Positions 53,572-62,645 are shown, numbered from the stretch's first letter. The stretch is 64,000 nt of DNA from UBA1930 sp943368475 (GCA_943368475.1 CALRLF020000012.1:1-64000); one strand, 5' to 3'. Notes: generated by a model from the sequence alone, not told the origin. Numbers and translations: made by a program.

Positions 53572-55944
53572 ATGAAACGTACATTTTTACTTTGTTTTTT
53601 CACTATAGGTTTATTGTTCTTTTTCTCAATAACAGCAACGGCACAAGAGAAATTTACCATCAATGGATACATAAAGGATTCTTTAAATGGTGAAACTTTA
53701 ATTGGTGCCAATATTTCTGTAAAGCCTGAAGGTCGTGGTACAACCAGCAATCAATATGGTTTTTACTCACTTACGTTGCCCAAAGGCAAATACCAAATGA
53801 TTGTTTCTTTTGTGGGTTTTCAAGCTAAAGAAATAGAAATTGATCTTACAAAAAATATGCAGCAAAATATTTTAATGCTCAACAACAGTGGTTTTATAAG
53901 TGAAGTAACAGTTACAGGTAAAAAAAGAGACAACAATGTAAAAACTGCCCAAATGGGTAAAATAGATTTAAGTGTGGCAACCGCAAAAGCGTTGCCTGCA
54001 TTTTTGGGTGAAGTAGATGTTTTAAAAACCTTGCAATTATTGCCAGGCGTAAGAAATGCAGGAGAGGGAAATGCAGGTTTTTATGTTCGTGGAGGTGGAC
54101 CAGATCAAAACTTAATTTTATTAGACGATGCTGTGGTGTACAATACAGGTCACTTGTTTGGTTTCTTTTCTGTATTTAATGCCGATGCCATTAAAAATGT
54201 TTCCCTAATTAAAGGAGGAATGCCTGCACAGTATGGTGGACGTATATCGAGTGTTGTGGATATTAGCATGAAAGATGGCAATATCAATAAAACAGAAGTA
54301 GATGGTGGCATTGGTTTAATAGCTTCTCGTTTATCTGTTCAAGGACCTATCAAAAAAGACAAAGCTTCTTTCATTGTTTCTGCTCGTAGAACGTATATCG
54401 ATGCATTGGTAAAACCATTTATAAAGCCCGACAATCAGTTTTATGGCAGTGGTTATTTTTTCTACGATTTGAATGCCAAAATGAACTATAAAATTTCTGA
54501 AAAAGATCGCTTGTATTTAAGTGGTTATTTTGGTAGAGATAAATTTAACTTCAACAATGCTAAAAGAAATTTTAGTACTACCATTCCTTGGGGTAATTCA
54601 ACAGCAACTTTACGTTGGAATCATATTTTTAGTAAGAAATTATTTTCTAACATAACCTTGGTGTACAACGATTACCAATTTGCATTGGAAGGCAGACAGG
54701 AAAATTTCAACATCAAATTTTCATCTGGTGTAAGAGATGCCAATGCCAAAGCCGATTTCGATTGGTTTGTAACACCTGAGCATAAACTAAAATTTGGGTT
54801 TCAATATACTTACCATACTTTCTTTCCAAGTGTATTAAATGGTAACCAAGATTCGGTTGTTTTTGAACCAAGAAATGCATTAAAAAAATATGCCAACGAA
54901 TATGCATTGTACTTGCAAGACGATTGGGAAATTTCTAGTAAACTGAAATTGAATTATGGGTTACGCTATAGCATGTTTCAACAAGTGGGTAGTTATGCAA
55001 CCTATTCTTATGATGCCAATGGTAATAGAATTGATAGTGTGTTGTACGCCAAAGGACAAACCGTTAAAACTTATGGAGGCTTAGAACCCAGAGCCACATT
55101 GCGTTACACAATAGATGAGAATAGCAGTTTTAAAGCAGCCGTTACCCGTAACATGCAATACATACATTTGGTTACCAATGCTGGCACAACGCTGCCAACC
55201 GATTTATGGGTGCCCAGTACCTTACGTGTTAAGCCACAAATTAGCTGGCAATATTCTTTAGGTTATTTCAAAAACTTTAGCAATAACATGTTCGAAACCT
55301 CGGTAGAAGTGTATTACAAAGACATGGAAAATCAAATTGAATATCGTGAAGGTTATACACCCAATACTTTAAAAGATACCGAAGAAGATTTTGTGTTTGG
55401 TAAAGGCTGGAGTTATGGTGCAGAGTTTTTTGTAAATAAAGTAAAAGGTCGTTTAACTGGTTGGGTGGGTTACACACTCAGCTATACTTGGAGAAGATTT
55501 AACGATTTAAACGATGGCAATAAATATCCAAGTCGTTATGATAGACGACATGACCTTTCCGTCGTGGGTACTTATGCACTAACAAAAAAATGGAAACTAT
55601 CTTCTGTATTTGTATATGGTAGTGGGCAAGCTACATCCTTACCTGAACGTTTTTATTTTGTAAATGGTGTATTAACACAAGAGTTTAGCACCATAAATAA
55701 ATATCGTTTGGCACCGTATCATCGCTTAGATTTTTCAGCAACCTATAATCCACAACCCAAGAAACCCAGAAAATACCAAAGCTATTGGGTGTTCAGCATT
55801 TACAATGTGTACAGCCGTTTGAATCCTTATTTTGTGTACTACGACCAAGAAGGAAGTGTTGCCACCAACGATTTAAAAGTGAGTGCCAAACAAGTTTCTT
55901 TGTTTCCTATTATACCAAGTGTTACGTGGAATTGTAAGTTTTAA
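53572..55944 (+). CDS. TonB-dependent outer-membrane receptor with CarboxypepD_reg-like domain
   Basis: 790 aa. A signal peptide (ends TATAQ) leads to a carboxypeptidase-like regulatory domain (~25-110: INGYIKDSLNGETLIGANISVKPE). A plug domain (~115-240: LPGVRNAGEGNAGFYVRGGGPDQNLILLDDAVVYN) and a 22-strand-type barrel follow, ending near SVTWNCKF. No SusD homologue or TonB box is seen nearby, so this is a stand-alone receptor rather than a PUL SusC. The ligand (siderophore, vitamin, peptide or glycan) is unknown. Confidence 0.92.
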   Translation: MKRTFLLCFFTIGLLFFFSITATAQEKFTINGYIKDSLNGETLIGANISVKPEGRGTTSNQYGFYSLTLPKGKYQMIVSFVGFQAKEIEIDLTKNMQQNILMLNNSGFISEVTVTGKKRDNNVKTAQMGKIDLSVATAKALPAFLGEVDVLKTLQLLPGVRNAGEGNAGFYVRGGGPDQNLILLDDAVVYNTGHLFGFFSVFNADAIKNVSLIKGGMPAQYGGRISSVVDISMKDGNINKTEVDGGIGLIASRLSVQGPIKKDKASFIVSARRTYIDALVKPFIKPDNQFYGSGYFFYDLNAKMNYKISEKDRLYLSGYFGRDKFNFNNAKRNFSTTIPWGNSTATLRWNHIFSKKLFSNITLVYNDYQFALEGRQENFNIKFSSGVRDANAKADFDWFVTPEHKLKFGFQYTYHTFFPSVLNGNQDSVVFEPRNALKKYANEYALYLQDDWEISSKLKLNYGLRYSMFQQVGSYATYSYDANGNRIDSVLYAKGQTVKTYGGLEPRATLRYTIDENSSFKAAVTRNMQYIHLVTNAGTTLPTDLWVPSTLRVKPQISWQYSLGYFKNFSNNMFETSVEVYYKDMENQIEYREGYTPNTLKDTEEDFVFGKGWSYGAEFFVNKVKGRLTGWVGYTLSYTWRRFNDLNDGNKYPSRYDRRHDLSVVGTYALTKKWKLSSVFVYGSGQATSLPERFYFVNGVLTQEFSTINKYRLAPYHRLDFSATYNPQPKKPRKYQSYWVFSIYNVYSRLNPYFVYYDQEGSVATNDLKVSAKQVSLFPIIPSVTWNCKF

Positions 55945-55946
55945 AA

Positions 55947-56060
55947 GGGGCTGTGAACATTAGAATAAAAATCAACTGAATTCACGGCTTTTCGCAAGTA
56001 GTTATGCCATTGGCATAAGCTACTTTGCTGCAATCTGTCAGCCTGTGGGCTGTGAATTTC
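55947..56060. repeat. Structured repeat element, copy 2
   Basis: A 12-bp stem at 55978-55989 / 56048-56059 is complete only when three G-U pairs are counted. Inside is a hairpin at 55994-56028 with a TTATGCC/GGCATAA tip. It shares ordered blocks with 4235-4352 read on the minus strand. It lies between the convergent TonB receptor and J-domain genes. Confidence 0.6.
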
Positions 56061-56070
56061 TATTGAACAG

Positions 56071-56694
56071 TTAAACCAACAACCCCATCACCAAACAAAA
56101 TCCAATTGCAGCAATTAATGCAGCAATAAAAGCATACTTATCCCACAACATGCTTCGTTTTTTTTGTTTCAGCAATGCAGTAAATTGAATAGCTATTTCT
56201 TTAAAGTTATTAGTGATGGTCAACTCAACTGTAAGTAGATGTTCATAGTTCAATGCATCGACAATTAATAAGATTGCATCGGTTGTTTTTTTTCTAAGGA
56301 TTGTATTTTTTGAATGTTTAATAATTTCCAAATTGGTAGTGCTCAATAGTTTTTCAAGGTGTGTAGTTACCAACACATAATCCATTCTAAAAACATCGCT
56401 GTAGTTTACAAATTGTTTTAATTGGTTGGCTTGTTCATAAATTTCTTCAATGGTGGTTACTGCTTGCTGGTAAGTAGAAAAATAAAACGCCTCATGAAAT
56501 TGTTTTCTTTTTACAGGATTTATCAATACTTCATAAGCTTCTTTAATGGCAGCAAATTTTTCTGTAAGTGCAGCATCTCCTTTTGTTATATCTGGGTGAT
56601 ATTGTAATGCCAATTTTCTATATGCTTTTTTAATAGCATCAGCTGTGCTATTGGGAGAAACCTGTAAAATTTGGTAATAATTTGTTGAAGGCAT
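56071..56694 (-). CDS. J-domain (DnaJ-like) membrane protein
   Basis: 207 aa. The N-terminal J domain (NYYQILQVSPNSTADAIKKA) has the HPD motif at 33-35. There is no G/F-rich region and no zinc finger. The middle is helical. A hydrophobic C-terminal helix (AALIAAIGFCLVMGLLV) suggests tail anchoring in the inner membrane, with the J domain in the cytoplasm. It would recruit an Hsp70 to a membrane client. A TAnnTTTG element lies 5 nt before the ATG. Confidence 0.88.
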   Translation of the reverse strand: MPSTNYYQILQVSPNSTADAIKKAYRKLALQYHPDITKGDAALTEKFAAIKEAYEVLINPVKRKQFHEAFYFSTYQQAVTTIEEIYEQANQLKQFVNYSDVFRMDYVLVTTHLEKLLSTTNLEIIKHSKNTILRKKTTDAILLIVDALNYEHLLTVELTITNNFKEIAIQFTALLKQKKRSMLWDKYAFIAALIAAIGFCLVMGLLV

Positions 56695-56699
56695 TGCTG

Positions 56700-56707
56700 C
56701 AAAAATA
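56700..56707 (-). promoter_or_regulatory. TAnnTTTG promoter element of the J-domain gene
   Basis: Minus-strand TATTTTTG is an exact consensus match. It ends 5 nt before the start codon (56694), again implying a leaderless or nearly leaderless mRNA. Confidence 0.55.
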
Positions 56708-56731
56708 CTATTTAGATTTTAGTAAAAACTA

Positions 56732-57060
56732 ACCACATAGATACATAGGCACATAGATTCATTTTTCTTATATGCTCATTTCTTTTATTAAAATTTCTGC
56801 GTTATCAGCGTTTTCTGCGAGCAAAATAATTACCACATAGACATATAGACACATAGGTTTGATTTTCTTTTTAACAATTACTCGTGATATCTGTATTTTC
56901 TATAAGAAAAAAATTTACCGCAAAGTCCTCGAAGTTTATCGCAAAGGAAACGCAAAGAAAATATTTAAGTAAAAGACTTTTTTTGTATAACCAAAATTTC
57001 TGGGTTATCAGCGTTTTCTGCGAGCAAAACATTTACCACATAGAAACTTCAGCACATAGA
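56732..57060. repeat. Intergenic repeat array (ACCACATAG and GCAAAG units; 51-bp direct repeat)
   Basis: It fills most of the 449-nt gap before the acylase gene. ACCACATAG units with 8-bp spacing occur at 56731-56760, 56831-56857 and 57034-57060. GCAAAG-type units (ACCGCAAAG, ATCGCAAAG, AACGCAAAG) lie at ~56917-56960. A 51-bp direct repeat (56790-56840 and 56993-57043, 48/51 identical) contains TATCAGCGTTTTCTGCGAGC. No gene or RNA is recognisable. Confidence 0.75.
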
Positions 57061-57143
57061 TTTTTCTTTGAGATGTAACACTTCAATAAAAAGCAATTAT
57101 ATTTTCTTGAAAAACTGTAATTTCAGCCATCTAAATAAACGAT

Positions 57144-59600
57144 ATGCGTATTGTTCCATTGTTGATTTCAGCTTTAATTACAGCAGGTCTTATTACAGCT
57201 TTAAATGTTCAATTGCCATCTGGAAAATCTAAAACACCACGTTTGGGTTATTTCCTTTCGCCACAATACGGATTTTGGCAAAATGCCGAACCCGCCAATA
57301 TTTCTTTTAATGAAGACATCAAAATTAATGGTGTACGTAAACAGGTAGATGTATATTTTGATGAGCGTTTAGTGCCTCATATTTATGCTGAGAATAATGC
57401 TGATGCTTATTTTATACAAGGCTTTTTGCATGCCAAGTTCAGGTTATGGCAAATGGAATTTCAAACCTATGTTGCTGGTGGTCGTTTAAGTGAAATTGTA
57501 GGAGATGAAAGGTTGGGTACAGATAAATATTTTAGAAGATTGGGCATGGTATATGGTGCAGAAAATTCGTTGAAAGAAATTGAAGCCAATCCCGAAACCA
57601 AAGAAGCTTGCGATGCTTATACAGCAGGTGTAAATTCCTATATCAAATCAATGGCTCCTGAAAATTTACCTTTCGAATACAAGTTGTTAGATTATAAACC
57701 CGAGCCTTGGACCAACATGAAAACGGCTTTATTTTTAAAGTTTATGAGTTGGGATTTATCAGGACAAGGAGATGATTTAACCTTCACCAATGCAAAAAAT
57801 TATTTTGGATACGATGATTTTATGAAATTATTTCCATCTGTTCAAGATACATTAGATCCCATTATTCCAAGAGGAACTGCATTCGAAAAACCAGCCATTG
57901 ACGTAAATCCACCTGCAACAATGGACAGTGCGTATTTTAATAGAAAAGACAGTATTGCCAATACACCTCAATTAAAACCAGATAGAAACAATGGTAGTAA
58001 TAACTGGGCAGTTGCTGGTAGTAAAACAAAGAGTGGCAAACCTATTTTGTGTAACGATCCACACCTTGGATTAAACCTGCCTTCTTTGTGGTTCGAAATG
58101 CAAATTACCACACCAGAATACAGCAGTTATGGGGCAACTTTTCCTGGTGCACCTGCTGTAATTATTGGTTTTAACGATAGTTGTTCATGGGGAGTAACCA
58201 ACTCAGGACGTGATGTTAAAGACTACTATGAAATTAAGTTTAAAGACAGCACCATGCAAGAGTATTGGTTTAATGGAAGCTGGAAAACTGCTGAAATGCG
58301 AAAAGAAATCATTAAAGTAAAAGGCAAGCCTGATGTAGAAGAAAAAATGGCGTTAACAATATTTGGACCTGTAATGTTCGATCAGCAATATAAAACCAAC
58401 ACCAACGATGGTAAATACATTGCTGTTCGTTGGAAAGCCCATGATGCAAGCAATGAACTTAGAACTTTTTATAAGTTGAATCGCATGAAAAATTATGCCG
58501 ATTATGCCGATGCAGTTTCAACTTTTCAATGTCCGGGACAAAACTTTGTATTTGCATGTCATTCAGGTGATATTGCTATTCGTCAGCAAGGTGCATTTGT
58601 AGCCAAATGGAAACAACAAGGCGATTTTGTAATGCCAGGAACCGATAGCAGTTACATGTGGCAAGGCATTATTCCTGTGAGAGAAAATCCACAGATGAGT
58701 AATCCCGAACGTGGTTTTGTAAGTAGTGCCAATCAACAATCTGTCGATGATACCTATCCTTACTATTTAGGCAGACCAAGCAATTTTCCTCCTTATCGTG
58801 GTTTTATTATCAATAGAAAGTTGGCAGCTATGAATAATATTACTCCCCAAGACATGCAAATGTTGCAAACGGACAATTACAATGTTTTTGCAGAAATAGC
58901 TAGACCAGTGCTCTTAAAATATTTGAATGAAAATAGTTTAAACGCTGAGCAAAAAAAGTATGTACAAATCTTTAAAGATTGGAACTTACGCAACGATGTA
59001 AACGAAAAAGGTGCAACTGTTTTCAGGGTTTGGTGGGATAGTTTAGAAGTACAAACTTGGGGCGATGAATTTGCAAATACAAAAATGCAATTGCCTTGGC
59101 CCGATGAAAGTACTTTAGTTGAATGTTTAATAAAAGATAGTGCTTACCAATTTGCTGATGATATTAGTACAACCAATAAAAAAGAAACCATAGCCGACGT
59201 AATGCTTGCATCATTTATTAAAGCTGCAAAACAACTAGCGATTCTAGAAAAAGAAAAAAATCTAGATTGGGCTAAATACAAAGACACAAAAGTTCAACAT
59301 TTATTAAAATTGCCAGCATTAAGTAGTATGCATTTGCCCATTGGTGGTGGCCAACACATTATTAATGCAACTACTGCTGTACATGGTCCAAGCTGGAGAA
59401 TGATTGTGCACATGACTGATAATGTAGAAGCATATGGTGTTTATCCTGGAGGACAAAGTGGAAATCCAGGCAGTAAATATTACGACAATTTTGTGCAGCA
59501 TTGGGCTGCTGGAAGATATTACAGCATTGTGTTTGTAAAAAAACAAGAAGCACGTAAAGACGAACGTATGAAATGGCATATGGCCTTTGTACATGCTTAG
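57144..59600 (+). CDS. Penicillin acylase family Ntn-hydrolase
   Basis: 818 aa, normal for the precursor. The N-terminus has a signal or anchor helix. The alpha chain (~30-284) includes VYFDERLVPHIYAEN. The nucleophile Ser285 is the first residue of the beta chain in NGSNNWAVAGSKTKSGKP, followed by CNDPHLGLNLPSLWFE and GFNDSCSWGVTN. The enzyme would self-cleave and hydrolyse amide bonds of acyl side chains in the periplasm. Members include penicillin G, cephalosporin and acyl-homoserine-lactone acylases; specificity cannot be read here. It is probably monocistronic. Confidence 0.92.
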   Translation: MRIVPLLISALITAGLITALNVQLPSGKSKTPRLGYFLSPQYGFWQNAEPANISFNEDIKINGVRKQVDVYFDERLVPHIYAENNADAYFIQGFLHAKFRLWQMEFQTYVAGGRLSEIVGDERLGTDKYFRRLGMVYGAENSLKEIEANPETKEACDAYTAGVNSYIKSMAPENLPFEYKLLDYKPEPWTNMKTALFLKFMSWDLSGQGDDLTFTNAKNYFGYDDFMKLFPSVQDTLDPIIPRGTAFEKPAIDVNPPATMDSAYFNRKDSIANTPQLKPDRNNGSNNWAVAGSKTKSGKPILCNDPHLGLNLPSLWFEMQITTPEYSSYGATFPGAPAVIIGFNDSCSWGVTNSGRDVKDYYEIKFKDSTMQEYWFNGSWKTAEMRKEIIKVKGKPDVEEKMALTIFGPVMFDQQYKTNTNDGKYIAVRWKAHDASNELRTFYKLNRMKNYADYADAVSTFQCPGQNFVFACHSGDIAIRQQGAFVAKWKQQGDFVMPGTDSSYMWQGIIPVRENPQMSNPERGFVSSANQQSVDDTYPYYLGRPSNFPPYRGFIINRKLAAMNNITPQDMQMLQTDNYNVFAEIARPVLLKYLNENSLNAEQKKYVQIFKDWNLRNDVNEKGATVFRVWWDSLEVQTWGDEFANTKMQLPWPDESTLVECLIKDSAYQFADDISTTNKKETIADVMLASFIKAAKQLAILEKEKNLDWAKYKDTKVQHLLKLPALSSMHLPIGGGQHIINATTAVHGPSWRMIVHMTDNVEAYGVYPGGQSGNPGSKYYDNFVQHWAAGRYYSIVFVKKQEARKDERMKWHMAFVHA

Positions 59601-59647
59601 ATTAGCCGAGAAGACGGTAAGTCGGAGATTTAATTATCTTTTTTAAT

Positions 59648-59710
59648 TACCAGTTTGTTGAGTTGTAAGTATTGATGCCACTGGCTCAGCAGGACATCGA
59701 TTTTCAATGA
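59648..59710 (+). repeat. Dispersed repeat, copy F (weak)
   Basis: ACCAGTTTGTTGAGTTG at the left and GGCTCAGCAGGACATCG at the right resemble the ends of copy E, but the core is degraded. Confidence 0.35.
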
Positions 59711-59730
59711 TTACTTTTTAAATTATAAAT

Positions 59731-60081
59731 ATGAAATTTTTAGTAGCAACAGCATTAACAGCATTACTCAGTTTTGCTATTGGATTGTTTACTGTATTAC
59801 CTTGGTTCAGTTTTGTTTTTTGTGCATTAATTGTGGCCGTTGCAGTGCATCAAAAACCATTCAAAGCTTTTGTTGCTGGATTTATTGCAGTATTTATTTT
59901 ATGGATTGTATTGGTAGCCATGATCGATGCTGCCAATGAGCATTTATTATCTAAAAAAGTAGCAGCCATTTTACCATTGGGCGGTAACAATATTGCTTTA
60001 ATAATTGTTACAGGTTTTGTAGGTGGATTGTTGGCTGGTATGGCAGCTTTAACGGGCAGCTTTTTACGAAAAGTTAAGTAG
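59731..60081 (+). CDS. Small integral membrane protein of unknown function
   Basis: 116 aa, mostly hydrophobic, with four likely membrane segments (~3-20, 22-40, 46-65, 85-108) and short loops. The last 18 nt overlap the 3' end of the convergent glycosyltransferase gene. No domain is recognised; it resembles small Bacteroidota inner-membrane proteins without an assigned role. Confidence 0.75.
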   Translation: MKFLVATALTALLSFAIGLFTVLPWFSFVFCALIVAVAVHQKPFKAFVAGFIAVFILWIVLVAMIDAANEHLLSKKVAAILPLGGNNIALIIVTGFVGGLLAGMAALTGSFLRKVK

Positions 60082-61221
60082 GTATTTTCCTTCACCCCAA
60101 ATCCATTCTAATTGTTGTGCAGCGTTGTTGTCGTTATTAAATATTTTGTGCAACAAATCTCTTCGCATACCAATTTCACTGTTGCTAATTGGCTGATCGT
60201 ATAATTGCTCAATACTGTTTTGCATAGCAGTTGCATTGTTGGCTATATGGCACAGTTTTTCTAATCCTGTTCCTTCAACAGTAGCATCATTTACAATGCA
60301 ATGCTTTCCATTAAATAGTGCATTTACCAATTTCAACTTAATGCCAGTATTGGTAAATGAAGGAAGAATATTAATGTGAGCCTTACCAATCATATCCTTC
60401 ATTTCTTTCTCACCAGGATTGGCAACAATACAAGTATGCTGAAATGAATGAGCCAGATTTTCTAGTTTTTTTGATGGGTTTTTACCAGCAATTACAAATG
60501 GAATTTCTAGTTTATTAAATACATTTTCCAATAACCAAATAGCTGCTTGCTCATTTGCGTCAACACTTAAATCGGCTTGGTATAAACAGTAATTTCCTTT
60601 GCCTTCTTTGGTTTGTACAGTCCAATCAGTTGGTAAATACAATGGCAAAAAATCTATAGTAGTGCAACCCAATTCATTTCTGTAAGTGTCCACATCTTTA
60701 GTAGTTACACCCCAAAATGCAGTGGCTTTTGGTACAATTTGCTCCTCATATTTTCTAAGCAATTTACTTTCTCTTTGGTAGTATATTTTCTTAAAAAACG
60801 AAGTTGCATTTTGTGCCAAATGTTCATAATAATTATACTCCACATTATGTACACGAACAAACTTTCTTCTGTTTGTAAAACGTTCATCGTTTAATAAATA
60901 AGTACTGTGTACGCCCTCCATAAAAATGGGATAATCATCTTGCAGCAAATTGCTAAACAGCTCTTCGTTTTTACGTGTTGCAACAATATAGGGTAATGTT
61001 GTGCTAATGCCTTTGTGTCCTGTTAAGCGTTTGTAGTATTGCACACTTGCACAATATTTATTTAGTTCATGTTGTTCACCACGACCATAATCAAAACAAT
61101 GCAAGTGAATTTTAACACCAGCTTTTTGTAAAGCTGGTAATTTCCAAAATAAATCTATCACACCACCATAATCAGCGGGGTAGGGAACAGTAAAATCAAT
61201 TATATGTAAATGCTTTTCCAA
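60064..61221 (-). CDS. Glycosyltransferase (GT4/GT1-like)
   Basis: 385 aa from TTG 61221, giving MEKHLHIIDFTVPYPADYGGVID, a typical family start. The frame is open to a TTG at 61371, but that extension (61319-61366) covers a dispersed intergenic repeat and encodes a random-looking stretch, so I reject it. The C-terminal half has the GT-B donor-site pattern (NILPSFTNTGIKLKLVNALFNGK). It likely transfers a sugar to a surface polysaccharide or glycolipid. It is the second gene after another glycosyltransferase, and its 3' end overlaps the convergent membrane-protein gene. Confidence 0.82.
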   Translation of the reverse strand: MEKHLHIIDFTVPYPADYGGVIDLFWKLPALQKAGVKIHLHCFDYGRGEQHELNKYCASVQYYKRLTGHKGISTTLPYIVATRKNEELFSNLLQDDYPIFMEGVHSTYLLNDERFTNRRKFVRVHNVEYNYYEHLAQNATSFFKKIYYQRESKLLRKYEEQIVPKATAFWGVTTKDVDTYRNELGCTTIDFLPLYLPTDWTVQTKEGKGNYCLYQADLSVDANEQAAIWLLENVFNKLEIPFVIAGKNPSKKLENLAHSFQHTCIVANPGEKEMKDMIGKAHINILPSFTNTGIKLKLVNALFNGKHCIVNDATVEGTGLEKLCHIANNATAMQNSIEQLYDQPISNSEIGMRRDLLHKIFNNDNNAAQQLEWIWGEGKYLLNFS

Positions 61222-61318
61222 TTTTGTGATTCGAGTAGTGAATGCAAATATTAATACAATACAAATAAATACACCTAATTGTTTGCAGTTAGTAAATGGG
61301 TTGTGTTTTTTTAAATGA

Positions 61319-61366
61319 ACAGTTGTACTACTATCAACAACTGTTGTGTCACTCCCTTCAACTTTG
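61319..61366 (+). repeat. Dispersed TGGCGTCGCAC-type repeat, copy G
   Basis: AACAGTTGTACTACTATC at the left and TTGTGTCACTCCCTTCAAC at the right align with copies B and C. It lies between the two glycosyltransferase genes. Confidence 0.55.
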
Positions 61367-61373
61367 GGCAATG

Positions 61374-62630
61374 CTATTCAGCAATTACTTTCTTCCAAAA
61401 TTCAATCAATTTAATGGCTTCATTTTCCCAGTTTAAAACTGCTCTAGCTTTTATACAGTTTTGTTGTAACTGATTGTACAGTTCCTTGTCTTCAATCAAT
61501 GTATTAATTGCATTGGCAATGGTGTATTCATCAGTTTCATCAATCAACAAAGCAATTTGATGTTCATCGTTAATGGCTTTGTATTCAGGATAACCCACAC
61601 AAACTTGTGGAATGCCAGCCATTATATAATCAAAAAATCTGTTCGATAAAGAATAGTATTGGTTTAATCCTATTTTTTCAAATAGTGTTAATCCAAATAT
61701 TGCAGTTGGTGTAAGTTGTTTCAATTCAGCTGGAGCAACATAACCCCTTAACTCAATTTTATGTTGTAATTTATGTTCAGCAATCAAAGCTTTGGTTTGT
61801 TCAAAAAAATTGCCTTCGCCGCAAATCAATAGTTTACAATTCACTTGTTTCATTGCCGGAATTAAGGTTTCAAAACTTCTACCTTCATTTACTGCTCCTT
61901 GATAAATGATGAATTGCTGATTTCTGATTGCTGATTGCTGATTTCCAATTTCAGTACTACCCAACCTTTCATCCTTCTCCCTTCCACCTTCCACCTTCTC
62001 CCTTTCACCTTCCACCTTCTCCCTTTCACCTTCCACCTTCCACCCTTCACCTTTCACCTTCCACCCTTCACCTTTCACCTTATTTTCTCCACCTTCCACC
62101 TTAACAGGAATATTCCTCACAATTTCATAATTCATCCCATATCTTCTGTTCAATTCTTCTTTAATAAAAAGATTTACGGTGTAGCCATGTTTAAATTTCG
62201 GCACACAAAACCGTTCAATTGTCAACCAAATTTTATGAACTGCAGGTCGGGTAACAATTTCTTTTTGTTCAGTAAATAATTCATGGGCATCGTAAATCCT
62301 TTTTTTATTTTTCAATACAGAAACAAAATAAACTGGAACAATGGTGTCTAAATCAATGGCACAAAAACAATTGGTTTTAGAAAAAAGTAAAAAGAAAAAC
62401 AGTCGAATATTGTACTCAGTATAAAATGTAAATCCTTTTGTAAACCAGCAGTTTAATCTTTTTCCTGTAAACTTAAATTCAGGTAATTCTGTAGAGGATT
62501 TTAGTTTTCTGCCCACCAAAACCACTTCAAAACCAGCTGTTGCAACCGAAGTACAAATGCGTTGCATTCGTTGGTCGTAGGTGAGGTCGTTGGTAACGCA
62601 AAAAATAATTTTGGGCGTTTTTTGTGGCAT
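61374..62630 (-). CDS. Glycosyltransferase with in-frame heptapeptide repeat insertion
   Basis: 418 aa. The N-terminal domain (IIFCVTNDLTYDQRMQRICTSV.. YDAHELFTEQ) and the C-terminal GT-B donor domain (LLICGEGNFFEQT, FDYIMAGIPQVCVGYPEY) fit the GT4 superfamily. Residues ~176-239 are a Lys/Glu/Gly/Trp-rich repeat (KVEGERE-type 7-residue units) ending in a Gln/Asn-rich stretch (NQQSAIRNQQ). They join the two domains and are encoded by 7-bp DNA repeats. Copy-number change could shift frame. It probably builds a surface glycan with the next gene. Confidence 0.88.
   Translation of the reverse strand: MPQKTPKIIFCVTNDLTYDQRMQRICTSVATAGFEVVLVGRKLKSSTELPEFKFTGKRLNCWFTKGFTFYTEYNIRLFFFLLFSKTNCFCAIDLDTIVPVYFVSVLKNKKRIYDAHELFTEQKEIVTRPAVHKIWLTIERFCVPKFKHGYTVNLFIKEELNRRYGMNYEIVRNIPVKVEGGENKVKGEGWKVKGEGWKVEGEREKVEGEREKVEGGREKDERLGSTEIGNQQSAIRNQQFIIYQGAVNEGRSFETLIPAMKQVNCKLLICGEGNFFEQTKALIAEHKLQHKIELRGYVAPAELKQLTPTAIFGLTLFEKIGLNQYYSLSNRFFDYIMAGIPQVCVGYPEYKAINDEHQIALLIDETDEYTIANAINTLIEDKELYNQLQQNCIKARAVLNWENEAIKLIEFWKKVIAE
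61911..62104 (-). repeat. Heptanucleotide tandem repeat inside glycosyltransferase gene
   Basis: On the plus strand, 61911-61955 is built of GATTGCT/GATTTCT units and 61957-62104 of about twenty degenerate CCTTCCA, CCTTCTC, CCTTTCA, CCCTTCA units. Both have a 7-bp period. Three units (21 bp) encode one 7-residue protein repeat. Confidence 0.85.
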
Positions 62631-62637
62631 ATTTGTA

Positions 62638-62645
62638 CAAATATA
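62638..62645 (-). promoter_or_regulatory. TAnnTTTG promoter element of glycosyltransferase gene
   Basis: Minus-strand TATATTTG matches the consensus exactly and ends 7 nt before the ATG at 62630. Confidence 0.5.

Noticed and set aside
61222..61371. N-terminal extension of the second glycosyltransferase
   Set aside because: The extra ~50 residues come from a dispersed intergenic repeat and start with TTG; the family start fits at 61221.
61911..62104. Possible CRISPR array
   Set aside because: Units are 7 bp, contiguous and degenerate, with no unique spacers and no cas genes; the tract lies inside a coding frame.
61935..62279. Open plus-strand frame encoding LPFTFHL-type repeats
   Set aside because: It is the antisense of the repeat tract in the glycosyltransferase; the low-complexity DNA keeps several frames open. 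No start signal or domain.
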